From Microcebus murinus (Eukaryota; Chordata; Mammalia; Primates; Cheirogaleidae), in the NCBI RefSeq assembly GCF_040939455.1, contig NC_134104.1, forward strand, positions 138,606,501-138,670,500: a DNA stretch of 64,000 nucleotides. Direction: 5' to 3'. Positions 51,587 through 63,359 of this stretch are shown here, in pieces (position 1 is the stretch's first letter; every line of letters begins with the position of its first letter). The notes beneath the pieces were generated by a model, which had not been told where the DNA came from, did not search any database, and saw nothing but the letters and a program-made list of their open reading frames with translations. The position numbers and the translations under genes were made by a program.

Positions 51587-52245
51587 AAACTCAAATGTCC
51601 ACAACTGAAAACTGAATTTCTGATCTTGTCTTTTTCACCATATACTTGAAAACTGGTGCCCTCTCACTGTGCTTCTTATGTCAATGAATGACATGACCAT
51701 CACCCCAGCTATGAAAGCCAGAAACTCAGGCCTCGTGCCACAACATTCTCTTATCTTCATTTCCAAGATGTAATATTATCCAGTTCTTTCTGTTTTATCT
51801 TGGAAACACAGTTTCTTTCGATTTCTACTTCTTTTGTCTAAGTCCAATCTATTGTCATCTCACCTGGCTGAGACTGACCTTTCAGTTCACACAGTTTCTC
51901 ATGCTGCCTCCTGCCACAGGGATTTTATACACTCTGTTCTCTCTACTTGGAATTTATCCCTCCTCTTGTCATCTGGTTACCATTCACTCATGCTTCAGCT
52001 CCTGCTGTCACTTTTTCAGAGTACCCTTTCCTAAGCTCCCACTAGGGAAAACTGCCCCATTTATATCTATGACATGGTGCAGCTTTTCCTCATGTGAGAG
52101 TTTGAATGTTACATTAATTTATGTGGATCATTTTGATTAGCATCTCTCTTTAACTCTCCAGATTTCATGCTCCATGAAGGCAGAGTCAAAGTTTGTTTTT
52201 ATTCAAAATGTCTCTTAGGCGCTTAGCATAGATAATGGCTTTTCA
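51581..52245 (+). mobile_element. L2 LINE, 3' piece
   Basis: Resumes at gcaaactcaaatgtccaca actgaaaactgaatttctg, continues through the L2 3' end to ttcatgctccatgaaggcag and cttaggcgcttagcat. Confidence 0.75.
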
Positions 52246-52509
52246 TGCAGGAACTAATAAAAAATAGCTTAATCAATTTTTCTCCTCTGTTAAATGGAGA
52301 TAACAATGCCTGTCTCATCCACCTCACATTTGTACTACTGCACAAATCAAACAGCTCTTTAAATACTGCTAAGTGTCATAAGACTATTCCATTATTTATG
52401 ATGACACTATGCAAAAGAAACCATTAAATTGAAATTTATGAAATAAAGTTCCACTTAAAAATATCTCAAATCCGTGTTTGGTGTGAAATTCCAGTAGCAT
52501 GGCACTTAC

Positions 52510-52600
52510 ACGCTCGGGTTCAATGCTTCTGTCATAAATCGGGCCACCAAGGAGTAATAATCAAGTCCAGCATACAACTGGTTGAAAAATCTTGGGTGGT
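52510..52600 (-). CDS. GADL1: GADL1 exon 4
   Basis: 91 bp, phase 1 to 2: two bases completing Asn, 29 codons, then GT. The acceptor is aaatttacag and the donor is the consensus gtaagt. It encodes HPRFFNQLYAGLDYYSLVAR and then FMTEALNPS. The NHPRFFNQL block is a family signature near the active-site entrance. The residue after NQL is Tyr, as in GADL1, against Phe in CSAD and Ser in GAD65/67. This position is the best single clue in the window to which paralogue this is. Confidence 0.95.
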
Positions 52601-52654
52601 CTGTAAATTTAAAACAGTGTATTTATCCACACAACAATAATAAAGAAAAAAAAA

Positions 52655-52985
52655 TATATTGATACAGCAATAGCATAAATGAATCTTTCAGACAATGAAA
52701 GCAGCCAGACATGAAAGAGTACATATAGTATGATTCCATTTATACGACATTCAGAATCAGCAAAGCTATCCATGGAGATAGAGTTTAGAATTCTAGGTAC
52801 TTTTCAGAAAGAATTATCTGTGGGGAAGGGGCTAGAAGGAGCCACTGCAGTCCTAAAAATAAATGGCCGGTATCTCTATCTGGGTGATGGCTCCTTATGT
52901 ACAGATATGCACAAATCCATCAAGCTGAGCACTTAGGATGTGTTCACCTTATAGAATATAAATTATACTTCAATTAAAAAATTAT
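52655..52985 (+). mobile_element. L1M 3' end
   Basis: gcagccagacatgaaagagt, tatgattccatttatacgac, ttatactttcaattaaaaa-like tail. It lies 55 bp upstream of exon 4 on the gene strand. Confidence 0.75.
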
Positions 52986-54381
52986 TCAAAACATGGTTAT
53001 GTACAAGGAAAAAATATTGGAGACCCATCTCACAGCCCTTTCTACTGAAATATATATTTCTAAGTAAAACATGAACACTCTTTTAAAAGCTTTGATTTTC
53101 CTACTCCTGTTTTCTGCAAGCCACACCCAAACCAGAACCCTTGAGAAATGGATTATTTGAACACTGTTTGCCTAAGTATCTAAGTATCACAGCCTGCTGC
53201 TTTTGGTTCTGAAAATATCAGTAGTAACTTCCCTCACTTCAAATACATTTCACTCACCAGCAGGGTTCACCTCAGGCTACAGGCAATGAGTGGCCTTTTC
53301 ATTTTTCAAATTGGACCAGTGCAATTAGCATTTTGTAGATGGAGTAAGATGTGACTCATCATACAGCTTACATACACTTTCTGATTCAACTTACTTCAAA
53401 CGCAGTCACTTTAAAGATTCAAACAAATTCTAGTTCCAGCTTTAACTTTTTTCCCCTCATGTAAAAAGGCTCCTAAGGGTTCTTGGCTTTCCACAGTGTG
53501 AATATTCACACCAGACACCAGGCTAACCCACTTAACATTCTCAGTCTTAGGAAGCCCAGCATGACCAAAGAGAGAGAGGCAGGAGGTCTATTTCTACATT
53601 TCAGTATTTGAGAACCATTTTATTTGGTGACCTTTCATTAGGACTCACAGCATTTGGTTTTAGTTTAGTTTTGTTTTTTCTTCTTTAAACTGGGAGTTCA
53701 ATAAAAGACAAGAATCTCAAAAGAAAATGTCTTTTCAACTAAAACATGGAGAAGTTCCTATGATCTGGGGAAAAAAAAAACAGGCATTGCTACGAGTAAT
53801 TTTAATAAGATTTTTTTTTTTTTAGTTCTGTGTTAATTTATGATTGATTTCCATGGTAACATTATGGAAAATATCCAGTAAACTGAAAAATCTACCACAT
53901 TAAATGTCATTCTACACTTCTGACATGCACTATAATAATAAGATATGTATCTCTGCTTTTGAAATGCTAACTGGATTTTTGATACATACACCAGACTTTC
54001 TCGAGGGAATATAATCCAATTATTTTTAGCCAGAATTTTATTATGTTCTTTCCAGTAAATTTAGCCTAGTGTCAAAATTCACAAAGCATAATGCCTACAT
54101 GGTCTTAAGCACTAGATTACCTTTACATCACACTGAGAAATGTGAATTTGGGGAAGTTATTCTCCCATTTTTGAAACTTGTTCACTGGGTGAGCAGAATG
54201 TTAGCAGTCAAGTTGGAATAGTACCTTCGTGTAAGACTGACAACAGCCCATCACCACATTTACAAAAGACTGCAGTTGGTTATAGCATTACTGTGAAACA
54301 ATCCTAGCAAAAACTTACCACATATTCATTTTCCTTATATCTGCCTAAATGTGTTTAGTTTTTGATCCTGCTAGATTTGAA
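52986..54381. other. Intron 3 sequence
   Basis: T-rich runs at 53811-53824. Nothing else recognised. Confidence 0.5.
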
Positions 54382-54724
54382 AAGATAATTTATATATTTT
54401 TTAATTTTAGTATATTATGGGGGTACAAGTGTTAAGGTTACGTATATTGGCCATGCCTCCTCTCCCCCCTCAAGTCAGAGCCTCAAGTGTGTCCATCCCC
54501 CAAACGTTGCACATCTTACTGGTTGTGTTTGTATATGCCCATCCCCTCCTACCCCCTCCCACCTGTCTGACTCCCGATAAATGTTATTCCTATATGTCCA
54601 CTTAGGTGTTGATCTGTTAATACCAATTTGCTGGTGAGTACATGTGGTGCTTGATTTTCCATTCTTGAGATACTTCGCTTAGTAGTATACCATGGAGTAC
54701 TACTCAGCTTTAAGATAATTTATA
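54382..54724 (-). mobile_element. 5'-truncated L1 with perfect 13-bp TSD
   Basis: Body 54395-54711 reads antisense on plus (gggggtacaagtgttaaggt, catggagtactactcagctt), the strepsirrhine-type L1 3' end. Target duplication aagataatttata lies at 54382-54394 and 54712-54724. Same orientation as GADL1. Confidence 0.9.
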
Positions 54725-55220
54725 ATTTATCAATTGCCTATTTGGAGTCTTCCAAATAACTATATTACAATTTATATTAAAGATACCCTCTTGAATTTTT
54801 TTTTTTTTTGGCATATTCTGGGCCATCAAGATTTAAAATCCCTTAACAAATGTACATAATCAAAATATTATGTGCCACTTTGGACCAACATAAGACATGA
54901 TAAGTAGCAGTTATACTATATGGCCTTAATTGCAAATGGAGGATGGGGATTGGCAAGGTGAAGACGATATTTATATACAAACACTAACACCAACAGTTTT
55001 CATATCAACTTATCTTTGTCTTTGACAAGGAATCTGGATCAGAGATTAAACAGGCCATTGTAAAAACATCAGCACCACTGTTTTGTTTTGTTTTTTTGTA
55101 TCTAGGTTTCTCACCCCATCAACATTGTCATACTCAGCTTTATTGAGAGGTAAATAAATGCTTTAAAAGTGTAAGAACTTGTCAGAGATGCAGATCAAGG
55201 AAGTAAATGAAAGTTCTTAC
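54725..55220. other. Intron 3 sequence next to exon 3
   Basis: T run at 54799-54810. Nothing else recognised. Confidence 0.5.
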
Positions 55221-55347
55221 TAGTTTTGACGCTGTAGCGTATGACATCCCGGCAGAGTTCCAACAGCCTGTGGGGCGGCTCGCCTGTGTCTCTCATCTCC
55301 AAATCAAGAAGTTCTTTCAGTTGTTCAGGAGGCCGCCATTCACAAAC
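55221..55347 (-). CDS. GADL1: GADL1 exon 3
   Basis: 127 bp, 42 codons plus one base, phase 0 to 1. It starts VCEWRPPEQLKELLDLEMRD and ends VIRYSVKT before the donor A|gtaagaac. It covers the N-terminal segment leading to the conserved NHPRFFNQL block of group II decarboxylases. The acceptor (gaatctccag) has a mixed T/G tract rather than a clean polypyrimidine run. A hAT-type transposon starts only 46 bp upstream of the acceptor (55394), so all branch-point and tract information must lie in the short remaining stretch or in the transposon itself. The protein sequence is well conserved, so the exon is very likely used. Confidence 0.94.
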
Positions 55348-55385
55348 CTGGAGATTCGACAACAACACACAATCAATCGACTACC

Positions 55386-55593
55386 CACCAGAGCAGGCGT
55401 CCTCAAACTATGGCCTGCGGGCCCCATGCAGGCCGCTTAGCACATTTATCTGGCCCTCCGGGTGCTTTTGCCCCCGCTGCCTGTCCTGCTTAGCAGCCGA
55501 CTCTTCCTGGGTCCACAGTGTGCACTCCCCAAAGGTCTGAGGGACAGTGAACTGGCCCCCTGTTTAAAACATTTGAGGACCCCTGCACTAGAG
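55386..55593. mobile_element. hAT-type MITE with 8-bp TSD next to exon 3
   Basis: Element 55394-55585 (192 bp). Ends caggcgtcctcaaa and, inverted, caggggtcctcaaa match at 13 of 14 positions. Flanks caccagag and cactagag match 7 of 8, as hAT elements produce. CpG-derived cctgcgggccccatg follows the left end. No coding capacity. Confidence 0.9.
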
Positions 55594-55619
55594 CCAGGTA
55601 TTGAGAGGATGTGAGTCGG

Positions 55620-55984
55620 ATGGACCCTACCCTTATGAAGCTTCCAGGCAGGTGGGGAATTTAAACATGCCTGAGTTCAGCATGAAAAGAGTTATGATAT
55701 TAATACAGATTATCGATGGGACAGATGAGAGGCTCCATCTTAGATTTGCAAAGCCAAAGAAGATCTCCTAGAGAAACTGATATCTAAGTTGTTATATAGA
55801 GTAAGAGTAGAATGAATCAAACAAAGGTTAGGGCATGGGGTAATACAAGGGATTTTCTAGATGAAGGTAGGAGAAGGAACAAAGGCTGAAAAAGAAAGGG
55901 TGCCAGAGCATATCTAGAAAATTAAGTAAGTTCGGTGTGTCTAGAACATGGATTTTTGAGGAAGGGAGAAGCAAAAATAAAGCT
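55620..55984 (-). mobile_element. L2 LINE, antisense, left half
   Basis: ccctacccttatgaagcttcc, ggttagggcatggggtaat, gttcggtgtgtctagaacat: antisense L2 in order. Continues at 56700. Confidence 0.65.
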
Positions 55985-56698
55985 TCAATACTGATGTTGC
56001 TTCCAAAGGTTTTTCTCTGCTTGTATCCTGTTCTGGAGAGTCCACTATCAACCTAGCAGCTGGAGTGATACTCTTATACCTAAGCCATGGTCATGCCTCT
56101 GATCAAATACATCCAATGGCCCCCTATTTCCTTCAAAGCAAAAGCTGAAGTCCTTACAAAGACATAAATGGTTCTGTATGATCTGCTTCCCCTGGCTGTA
56201 CTTCCTCTCCAGTCTCATCTAGCGCTGTCATGTCATCTAGCACTTTCTTCCTGTTTGACTTTGCCCCTGTCAGCTTGGCCTTTTTGCTGTTCCTCGAATA
56301 CACCAGGCATGTTCCCATTTTAGGGTCTTTGTGTTGTCTTTGTCTTCTGCCTAGAATGCTCTGCCTCCAATAATATCTTTGTAGCTAATTCCCTCACTTC
56401 TTTCAAGGCTTTGCTCAAATGTCACTTTCTTGAAGACAGCAATCTTACTCTTTTGCTTAAAATTATAAATCTTCCCATTATCTCATCTCTGTCAATGTTT
56501 TCTACTCTTTTGTTTTCCCCAAAGGATGTATCACCTTTTGACATACTGCTATCCATTTCTTTGTTATGTCCTACATAATCTTCATAAGAACAGAGATCTT
56601 GGTCTGCTTGCTCACTTATCAAAAGTAACTAACACAGAGCCTGCACATAACAGTTGTTCAGTAAAGATGAGCTGACTAAATGATTGAATAAGCAGAGA
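55985..56698 (+). mobile_element. L2 LINE, sense, nested in the antisense L2
   Basis: Sense L2 from agcagctggagtgatactc through tcatgcctctgatcaaatac, ctgttcctcgaatacacc, tttgctcaaatgtcactttc to the tail cagttgttcagtaaagatga. Confidence 0.8.
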
Positions 56699-57330
56699 GA
56701 TAAACAAGGTTCATGTAGACCATGGTGGGCTTTATGTGTCATGTCACAGAGTTTGAATTTGGCTCTAAGGAAGCCATTGAAATGTTTAGGACAGGGAATG
56801 AAATGATCCTATTCATGTTTGGGACACTAACTTTAGTTGCTATGTGGAGATTCCAAGTAAATTTGGAAATAAGAGGTAACTAATAAACCAGGCAAGAGAG
56901 GTGGTGCTCTGGATGACAGCTGATGCTGTAGGAATGCAGTGTATAGTTTCAAGAGTTATTTAAAATGCAGAATCAATAGGCCTTGGAAATCAATTAGACA
57001 TTGAGAGAGAGAGAAAGGGATGAGCCAAGAATAATCCTGAGGTTTCTAGCTTAGACATAAGGTTTGACAGTGGCAATGGGAATAGTGGAAGAAGGATCTG
57101 GTTGGGGGTGGGTTGGGGATGATGAGTTTGCGAGTACATATAATATTATGCAAGGCACCTTTAGAATACCCAAAAGGGGTGTAATAGTTGGTCTGAGGCT
57201 CTTGTGAAAGATCAGGAATGGAGTTCCAGGCATACACTATAATAATATAATAGTAAATGAGTAATATGGTTCAGAGAGAAACTACAGCAAAGAGGGGAGG
57301 TGCAGGAACTCTCCCAGCCAACACCAACAC
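56699..57330 (-). mobile_element. L2 LINE, antisense, right half
   Basis: gaccatggtgggctttatgt, ggaagccattgaaatgttta, ctttagttgctatgtggaga, ccaagaataatcctgaggtt: antisense L2 resuming where the left half stopped. May extend toward 57830. Confidence 0.65.
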
Positions 57331-57834
57331 TTAAGGAATGGGCAAAGATGAGGAGCTCACCTATGCTGTGGATGACAGGCCAGAGAGTAGGGAGAATCCT
57401 AAGAGAGTTTAGTGCTACCAAAACCAAGAGAAAAAAAAAAGTTTTGAGAAGGAGAAGATGGTCACCACTGTCAAATACTGCTAAGAAGCCAAATTAGATA
57501 AAGACTGAAGTGCTCATGGATTTATCAACAAGGAGGTGTTCTTGGCAAGAGCAGTTTGACTTAGAGAGGTGGGGGTGGAGGCCAGATTGCCTTGAAGTGA
57601 AGATGTAGGAGGTGAAGAAATAGAGGGAGGGAGGAAGTGTCGACACTCTTTAAAAAGTTTGGCTGTGGATGGGAGGAGAGATGGGGAAGTAGTCAGGGAG
57701 TGAGAAGACTGGGAGGCGGGCTGTCGGGGGAAGCGGGAGGAAATGTCAAGTTGTGCAAGTGGTATGAAATGAAACTCTGATGCTATGCACATGATAGGCA
57801 GAGGTAAATCGAAAGTGCCCGAGACAATCAAAAG

Positions 57835-58165
57835 GAATGACTACTGATACACTCAACAACATGGATGGATCTCAAACGCATTTTGCTGAGGGAAAACAGC
57901 TAGACTTGAAAGGCTACTTACAATATGATTCCATCTGCCTGACATTCTGGAAAAGGCAAGAATGATAGAGACAGAAAATACATCAGCGGTTTCCAGGGGC
58001 TAGCGAGGAGGGCAGGGCTTTGGTTAAAGAGGAGCGCAGGGAAACTGTTCTATTCATCAATCTTGATTGTGGTGATAGTTAAATGACTTGTCAAAACTCA
58101 GAATTGTACACCAAAAGGGGTACATTTTACTAAATGTAAATAATAACTCAATTTTAGAAAAAAGA
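57835..58165 (+). mobile_element. L1M 3' end
   Basis: acaacatggatggatctcaa, atgattccatctgcctgaca, gcggtttccaggggctagcg, cagaattgtacaccaaaagg: a typical L1M 3' UTR. Confidence 0.85.
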
Positions 58166-58439
58166 GTCTGATGAAGAATGTCTGCTGGAGAGGGCATTAG
58201 AAGTGATCATCTCACTAAGCATGGGGATGTGTCTGTAGGTCACATTTTAATGGTGCCCTGTTGGATCTCGGGCAAAGTAGACTGAGTTTAGTGGTATAAA
58301 CACTTTCCTTCCCCAATCCTGGCATAGCTTTCAATCCAACTTCACATGGACAGCCTGCACAACTACCATGCTGCCATTGACTTGTGTTTCCTTAATTGAT
58401 AACTTAGGATAACGTAGGATCTTAAGCCTCCTCCTCTCA

Positions 58440-58890
58440 TCTTATTAATATACCCCATTAGTTCCTTGTGTGAGCCCTTCTTTCCAGGCAAAACGGTCCC
58501 CTTGCTATGTCAAATACATCTTGTCCTTTTGCAAATGCTCTTTCCTTTATCTACCATCCTGCATCCTTCCCCTAGAAATGAGTACCCCAACCCCTGACTT
58601 CTCCCTGCCCCCATAATCTTACTGAACCTCGACATTCCACATCCAAGCTCAAAGTGCCCACTCCTCCGTGAAATCCCCAAAGTCTGCTCCAATCTCACAG
58701 CATTTATCACATTCTCACTGGGACCCCCTGTTCCCTTTTCTAATGAAAATGTATCCTTTCAATTAGATTATAAATTCTATTCAAAGCTGGGCCTCTATCG
58801 CATTTTTCTTTATATCCTCCAGGGCTGAATATAATGCCTTACCCATAGCTAACATTCAGTTTAATATTTAATGACTGAATAAAGGCCAAT
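58440..58890 (+). mobile_element. L2 LINE 3' part
   Basis: gcaaatgctctttcctttat, ccgtgaaatccccaaagtct, gcatttatcacattctcact, attagattataaattct and a gactgaataaa tail. Confidence 0.75.
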
Positions 58891-59294
58891 TAAAAAAAAA
58901 AAAACCTGCCAAAGGAGAACTGTGCTCCAAAGGAAAGCAGGCCAAAGTATTTCACAAGTACAAAGAAGAGCAGAAAATATGTAATTATAAATATACAATC
59001 TGGATGAATAAGAACCATCAGAGATTTTGCCTTGAACACAACTATTCCAAGTTCATGGGTCAGGCCAATCTATTTTCCTATTAGTTGTCCTGAATGTCAT
59101 GTCATCAAAAATTCAGAACAAATACCAGTTCACAGTCAAAATCTTTTTAAAATGCCATTTATATTATGACTAACATAATTGAGATAAATATCTCTTTCAT
59201 ACATCCATTTGTTGGTGATCCAGTTCTGACATGAAAAGTGATCAATGTCATAATAAAGGATAATTTAGTGATTTTAAGAGGCTTATGAAGGCAT
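58891..59294. other. Intron 2 sequence
   Basis: Nothing recognised. Confidence 0.5.
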
Positions 59295-59545
59295 AGTTAA
59301 AAGGAAAGAATCTGAAGCCAGAATGCCTGGATTTTGGTCCCAGCTCTGATACTTATTAGTGTGTAATTTTTGAAAAGATATTTGACCTCTTTGTGCCTGA
59401 ATTTCTTCCTTAGCTCTAAAATGAGGATAATAAATGGTGGCTGCCTCTTAGGGTTTTTATAGGGATTAAATGCACAAATACATATGGTCAGTGCCTAGCA
59501 CACAGTAAGTACCCTTAAGAACAGATGTTATTAGTATTATAGTAG
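59295..59545 (+). repeat. MIR SINE
   Basis: cctggattttggtcccagct, ttagctctaaaatgaggata ataaatgg, cagtgcctagcacacagtaa: sense MIR in order. Confidence 0.85.
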
Positions 59546-60158
59546 TTCTAATAACAATTTGAATCTGAATTTGAAACCTAGATCCAGTAATTGGTACCAG
59601 TCAAGAGTCAGATTTAACAACCCAAGATTTCCAGTCTAAGCTCAGAAAAGCTACTGGTAAGGACATTTAGACAAATAAAGAAAAGTTTTCAACACTCTTT
59701 TCAACCTTCTATTTGATTTTCACTAGCAACGTAAAGAATGTGCACAAGAAAATGGAGAGCAAAGTATGTTTTAGAGAGTGTATAAATCAGATCAGCAGGT
59801 TTTCTATAATACATATTATTAATACTATTATATTAATGTCCATATTATTAATGTTATAATCCTTATTATAAATAAGCAGGAAGCTTCATTCCTGTGCTTC
59901 ATAGCCTTATTGATTAAGTTCTAGGGTCTCAGCCAATCTTCCTACACATGATGGCTGGAAGAGTAAGGAGTTAACCCTTTAAGGGAAGCAGACTGGGTGA
60001 GGGAAGGCCCAAGCTTTGGTATCTGGACATCCCTTTGAGACAAAGGTATAGAGGAAATGAAAGCTTGTGTTTTCCCTCTTCTTTACATGCAATCACACAG
60101 ATTTGGAAAAAACCTATCTTTCCCATTCCTGGGATCTCCCATAGGTTTTCATTTTTAC
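59546..60158. other. Intron 2 sequence next to exon 2
   Basis: Nothing recognised. Confidence 0.5.
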
Positions 60159-60331
60159 CTTCTCATTGACATCTGTAGCCTTCAAAACCACCTCTTCCAT
60201 TATTAGCCTGCAGGCCTCTTCAACAAATTTTTCTCCTGCTTTTGCGTCTGTTGTAGGGCCATTCAGGACAATCCCATCCACAAGAACAGCGGTCTTCTTG
60301 CTGGGAACCATCTCTTGTTGATCATTATCTC
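60159..60331 (-). CDS. GADL1: GADL1 exon 2 (N-terminal region)
   Basis: 173 bp. The acceptor is ...cttccag and the donor AAG|gtaaaa. It begins with two bases (GA) that complete a Gly codon split with exon 1, then encodes 57 codons from DNDQQEMVPSKK through GEKFVEEACRLIMEEVVLK to ATDVNEK, ending in phase 0. This is the variable N-terminal arm plus the first helix of the decarboxylase fold, before the catalytic domain. The reading frame continues into the intron for 15 more codons, which are not coding. An internal Met (QQEM) could act as a start if exon 1 is skipped, but I see no promoter evidence for that. Confidence 0.95.
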
Positions 60332-62826
60332 CTGGAAGCACACAAACAAATTGTGCTTGAGAGATAGGCTAATTACATCACACAACAAAACACAGGGGAG
60401 AAAAATGTATCACTATCCCTGCTCCAAATGGCATGCTTGCTTTTCACCCATGAAGGCATCCTTTGCAGCACTGAACTGACAATTTCTTATAGCACCCAAT
60501 GGCAAGACAGAGAGAAGGAAAATTTCAGAAAGCTCGCAAAGTATGGGTTAAGTAAATGAGCCTTATGATATCTGTTCCTCTGTGTTGGGCTGAGTTAGCA
60601 CATAGAGTGGATGATCATCTATTCAGTATAATTTCAGGTCTGATCAGGAAAGATACCATTTACATATACTAATTCCATACTGTATGATGCTTAAAGTTGA
60701 AAAAATAATGCTTTCCACAATTAGAGAGATGGCTTACAAAGCAAATATCCCTAAGAGAGAGTAAAACATTCATTGGCACTTCCGTACATGTACAGATGAT
60801 TAAATAACTGCCACTACATCCTTTTCTTAGAGACATCCTCACTCCACCATGGTGGAGTGTTGAGTTGGAAGAGGGGAATTAGGCATTTGGAGAAAAGGAT
60901 TAAGGGAAAAGCCCTTCAAATTTTAGCTAGATTAACACTGCCTCTGTGCTGTAAGTATCCCCTTGGAATATAAATTATATAATAGTTGTTCTAACTTCAG
61001 AATCTGGTTCACTGAGTAGACAAATTTCATAACTGATATTTCCTTGTGCAAATTCACTTAGCATTTCTGAGCCTTAGGATGAAGCTCTATGCAGAGATAA
61101 AGAAAACAGCACCTGGCCATGCACAAATTGTTTTCCTCAACCAATAATACATTTCCAGATTGGAATACCAAATAGAATTTTAGAAAGATCCATCATGTCT
61201 TTGATGTATCTGAATTAGGGAAGGGACTGAGAGGGATCATCTGGTCACCTTCAACAAAGTAAATGTTGAAATCTTCAAAGGCAGAAAGCTAGCTGCTTCC
61301 TTCTTGAAAGACTGACACACATGAATATGTTTCTCCAAATGTATGTACCCTCTTCCATCAGGTGCAGGCAGCTGTTGGTCAATTTCCCCATGAACCAGAT
61401 TACAAAGTCTAAAGAGGAAAAATTTCCATTCCTGCAGCATCTTATTTATCACCATAGAGTGTGAAGGAGCTCAAGAAATGTAAATTCAACGCATCTTACT
61501 CTTGCAAACACACTTCAAACACAGGTACATAAAGATCTTTGTAAACACAAGTTCATGTCTATTTCCTGTACACATGCTCTCTTGTAATTTTTAGGGATAA
61601 CCATCTCTTCCCATTTAATAAATCATTCCTAAAGAAGAATAAGCAATATACACACGGTACTACTCTTAATTTTACACTTTAGCCTATATTTAAATGACCC
61701 TCTATTTTATACACACTGTTTCATCCCTGAGAGCCCCTCTCTAATTTCTCAGCCATTTTCTGCAGAAAGGATGATAAAAGAAAATTAGCAGCATGATGGT
61801 TTGTATAAATCCACCTTTAATGCCTATAAATTTTTCAAACTTGCAGTTTAAGCACAGGCAGAAGGATGGAACAGGACATATTCAGGACTGTACAACTGCT
61901 GATCAGTGACTAAAGGTTAAAAGTCAACATGAAAATCTATATCTGAGAAGAAAGGTTACTGCCTCCCCAAAATAGCCCTTCGCAAAAATAATTTTGGCAA
62001 CTTAATCCAGATATTCAACCAATATCTGCCACCACAAGTTTTTATTAGATTGCATCCTCTTTTTCTAACTGGTATCCCTCTCTTCCTTTTAATGTACATG
62101 TTCATTTAGTTGTAGAAATGTACAGAAACAATTTTTAAAAGTGCTTTTCAGCACTGCACTTGCACAGCACCTTACATTTTAAATCCACCTTAAATATGCT
62201 GATGGTCTATTAAAAAGCTTTCTAAATATATATATTTCAAATATTTCTATTCTTAACAAGGGTTCGAACAATATTAATGTTTATTATATCTTAGATTCTA
62301 TCTTTTCTTCAAAGTTAAATGTTGTAGTAAAATTCTGTGGCTTTATAAGCCTTCTCATTCTGTTACTGGCAAACACAAATGGTGTCCATGAAGGTACAGG
62401 ATAAAAGTGTCATAAGAAGATTCCCCGATTTGGGAAAGATGGAGTCTGTAGCAAAGGATCAATCTTTATCCTCTCCCTGAAAGGGAAGCCATCCAGAGCT
62501 CCAATGATGAATTTCAGTTGTAGCTTTCACTTTCACTTAAAAGGAAGCATTTAACATGGTTGAGGGGCAAATGTTGAAGCACTAGAAATGGACTTTTAGT
62601 TGGAAATGTTCTTCACCTAAAGGTACTTTCCTCTCCCACCCCCCAACACATCCAGGTCTTAAAAATAAAGTGTGAAAGAGGGCAATTATTCCAGGAACCC
62701 TGGTTATGTCAGTAGGCAGTGCTATTATTAAGCACACAGAAAAGTTAAGTTTTTTAAACCTCATTAGCAGGATTTCAGGCTTTTATTGCCCAGGGAGTAG
62801 CAGCAGCTCTGTAGCCTGCTCAGAAT

Positions 62827-62831
<5 letters not shown>
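60332..62831. other. Intron 1 or upstream sequence
   Basis: No exon 1, CpG island, promoter or repeat recognised over 2.5 kb. Confidence 0.45.
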
Positions 62832-62864
<33 letters not shown>

Positions 62865-62962
62865 TTTTCTCCCTCTCTCTCTCTCTCCCTCTCTCTCTTT
62901 CTCCCTCTCTCTCTTTTCTCTCTCTGTATGTATGTGTGAGAGAGAGACACATGCACACACAC
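62832..62962. repeat. Compound (TC)n microsatellite with GT/GA and CA tail
   Basis: Imperfect TC tract to about 62925, then tgtatgtatgtgtg, agagaga and cacaca. Gives artificial Ser-Leu and Arg-Glu frames. Confidence 0.95.
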
Positions 62963-63359
62963 ACAATAAAATAAAAAAATGTCAAACACCCACTTGCAAC
63001 CAGAATAGCACAGAAATTTAAATTGTCACTATCTTCCCAGCAATCAATTGAAGAAATCCCCATAATTCATGCAATTATCTAAGAAAAAAATACTATAAAA
63101 ATTATAAAGAATTGAGTCTACATCATGCTTCTTTGCTTGATAGACATATTTTATATTTACAGCCAGATGTTACAATGTGCCTCTTTTTCCCCCTGCTTTT
63201 GCCCAACTTAGAGAAGACCCTCTGGAGATTTTAATGCTAGGTCAACCTGTGGTCTTTTGAGAATGCATATCCAGGATTTTCATTCTCACTGCTGCACTTT
63301 ATAGTGGTATAAAAGAAGTCTTTCAATCGGAGGGATCTTCCATGAGGAGCATATCCAGC
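62963..63359. other. Intronic or flanking DNA
   Basis: Nothing recognised. Confidence 0.5.
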
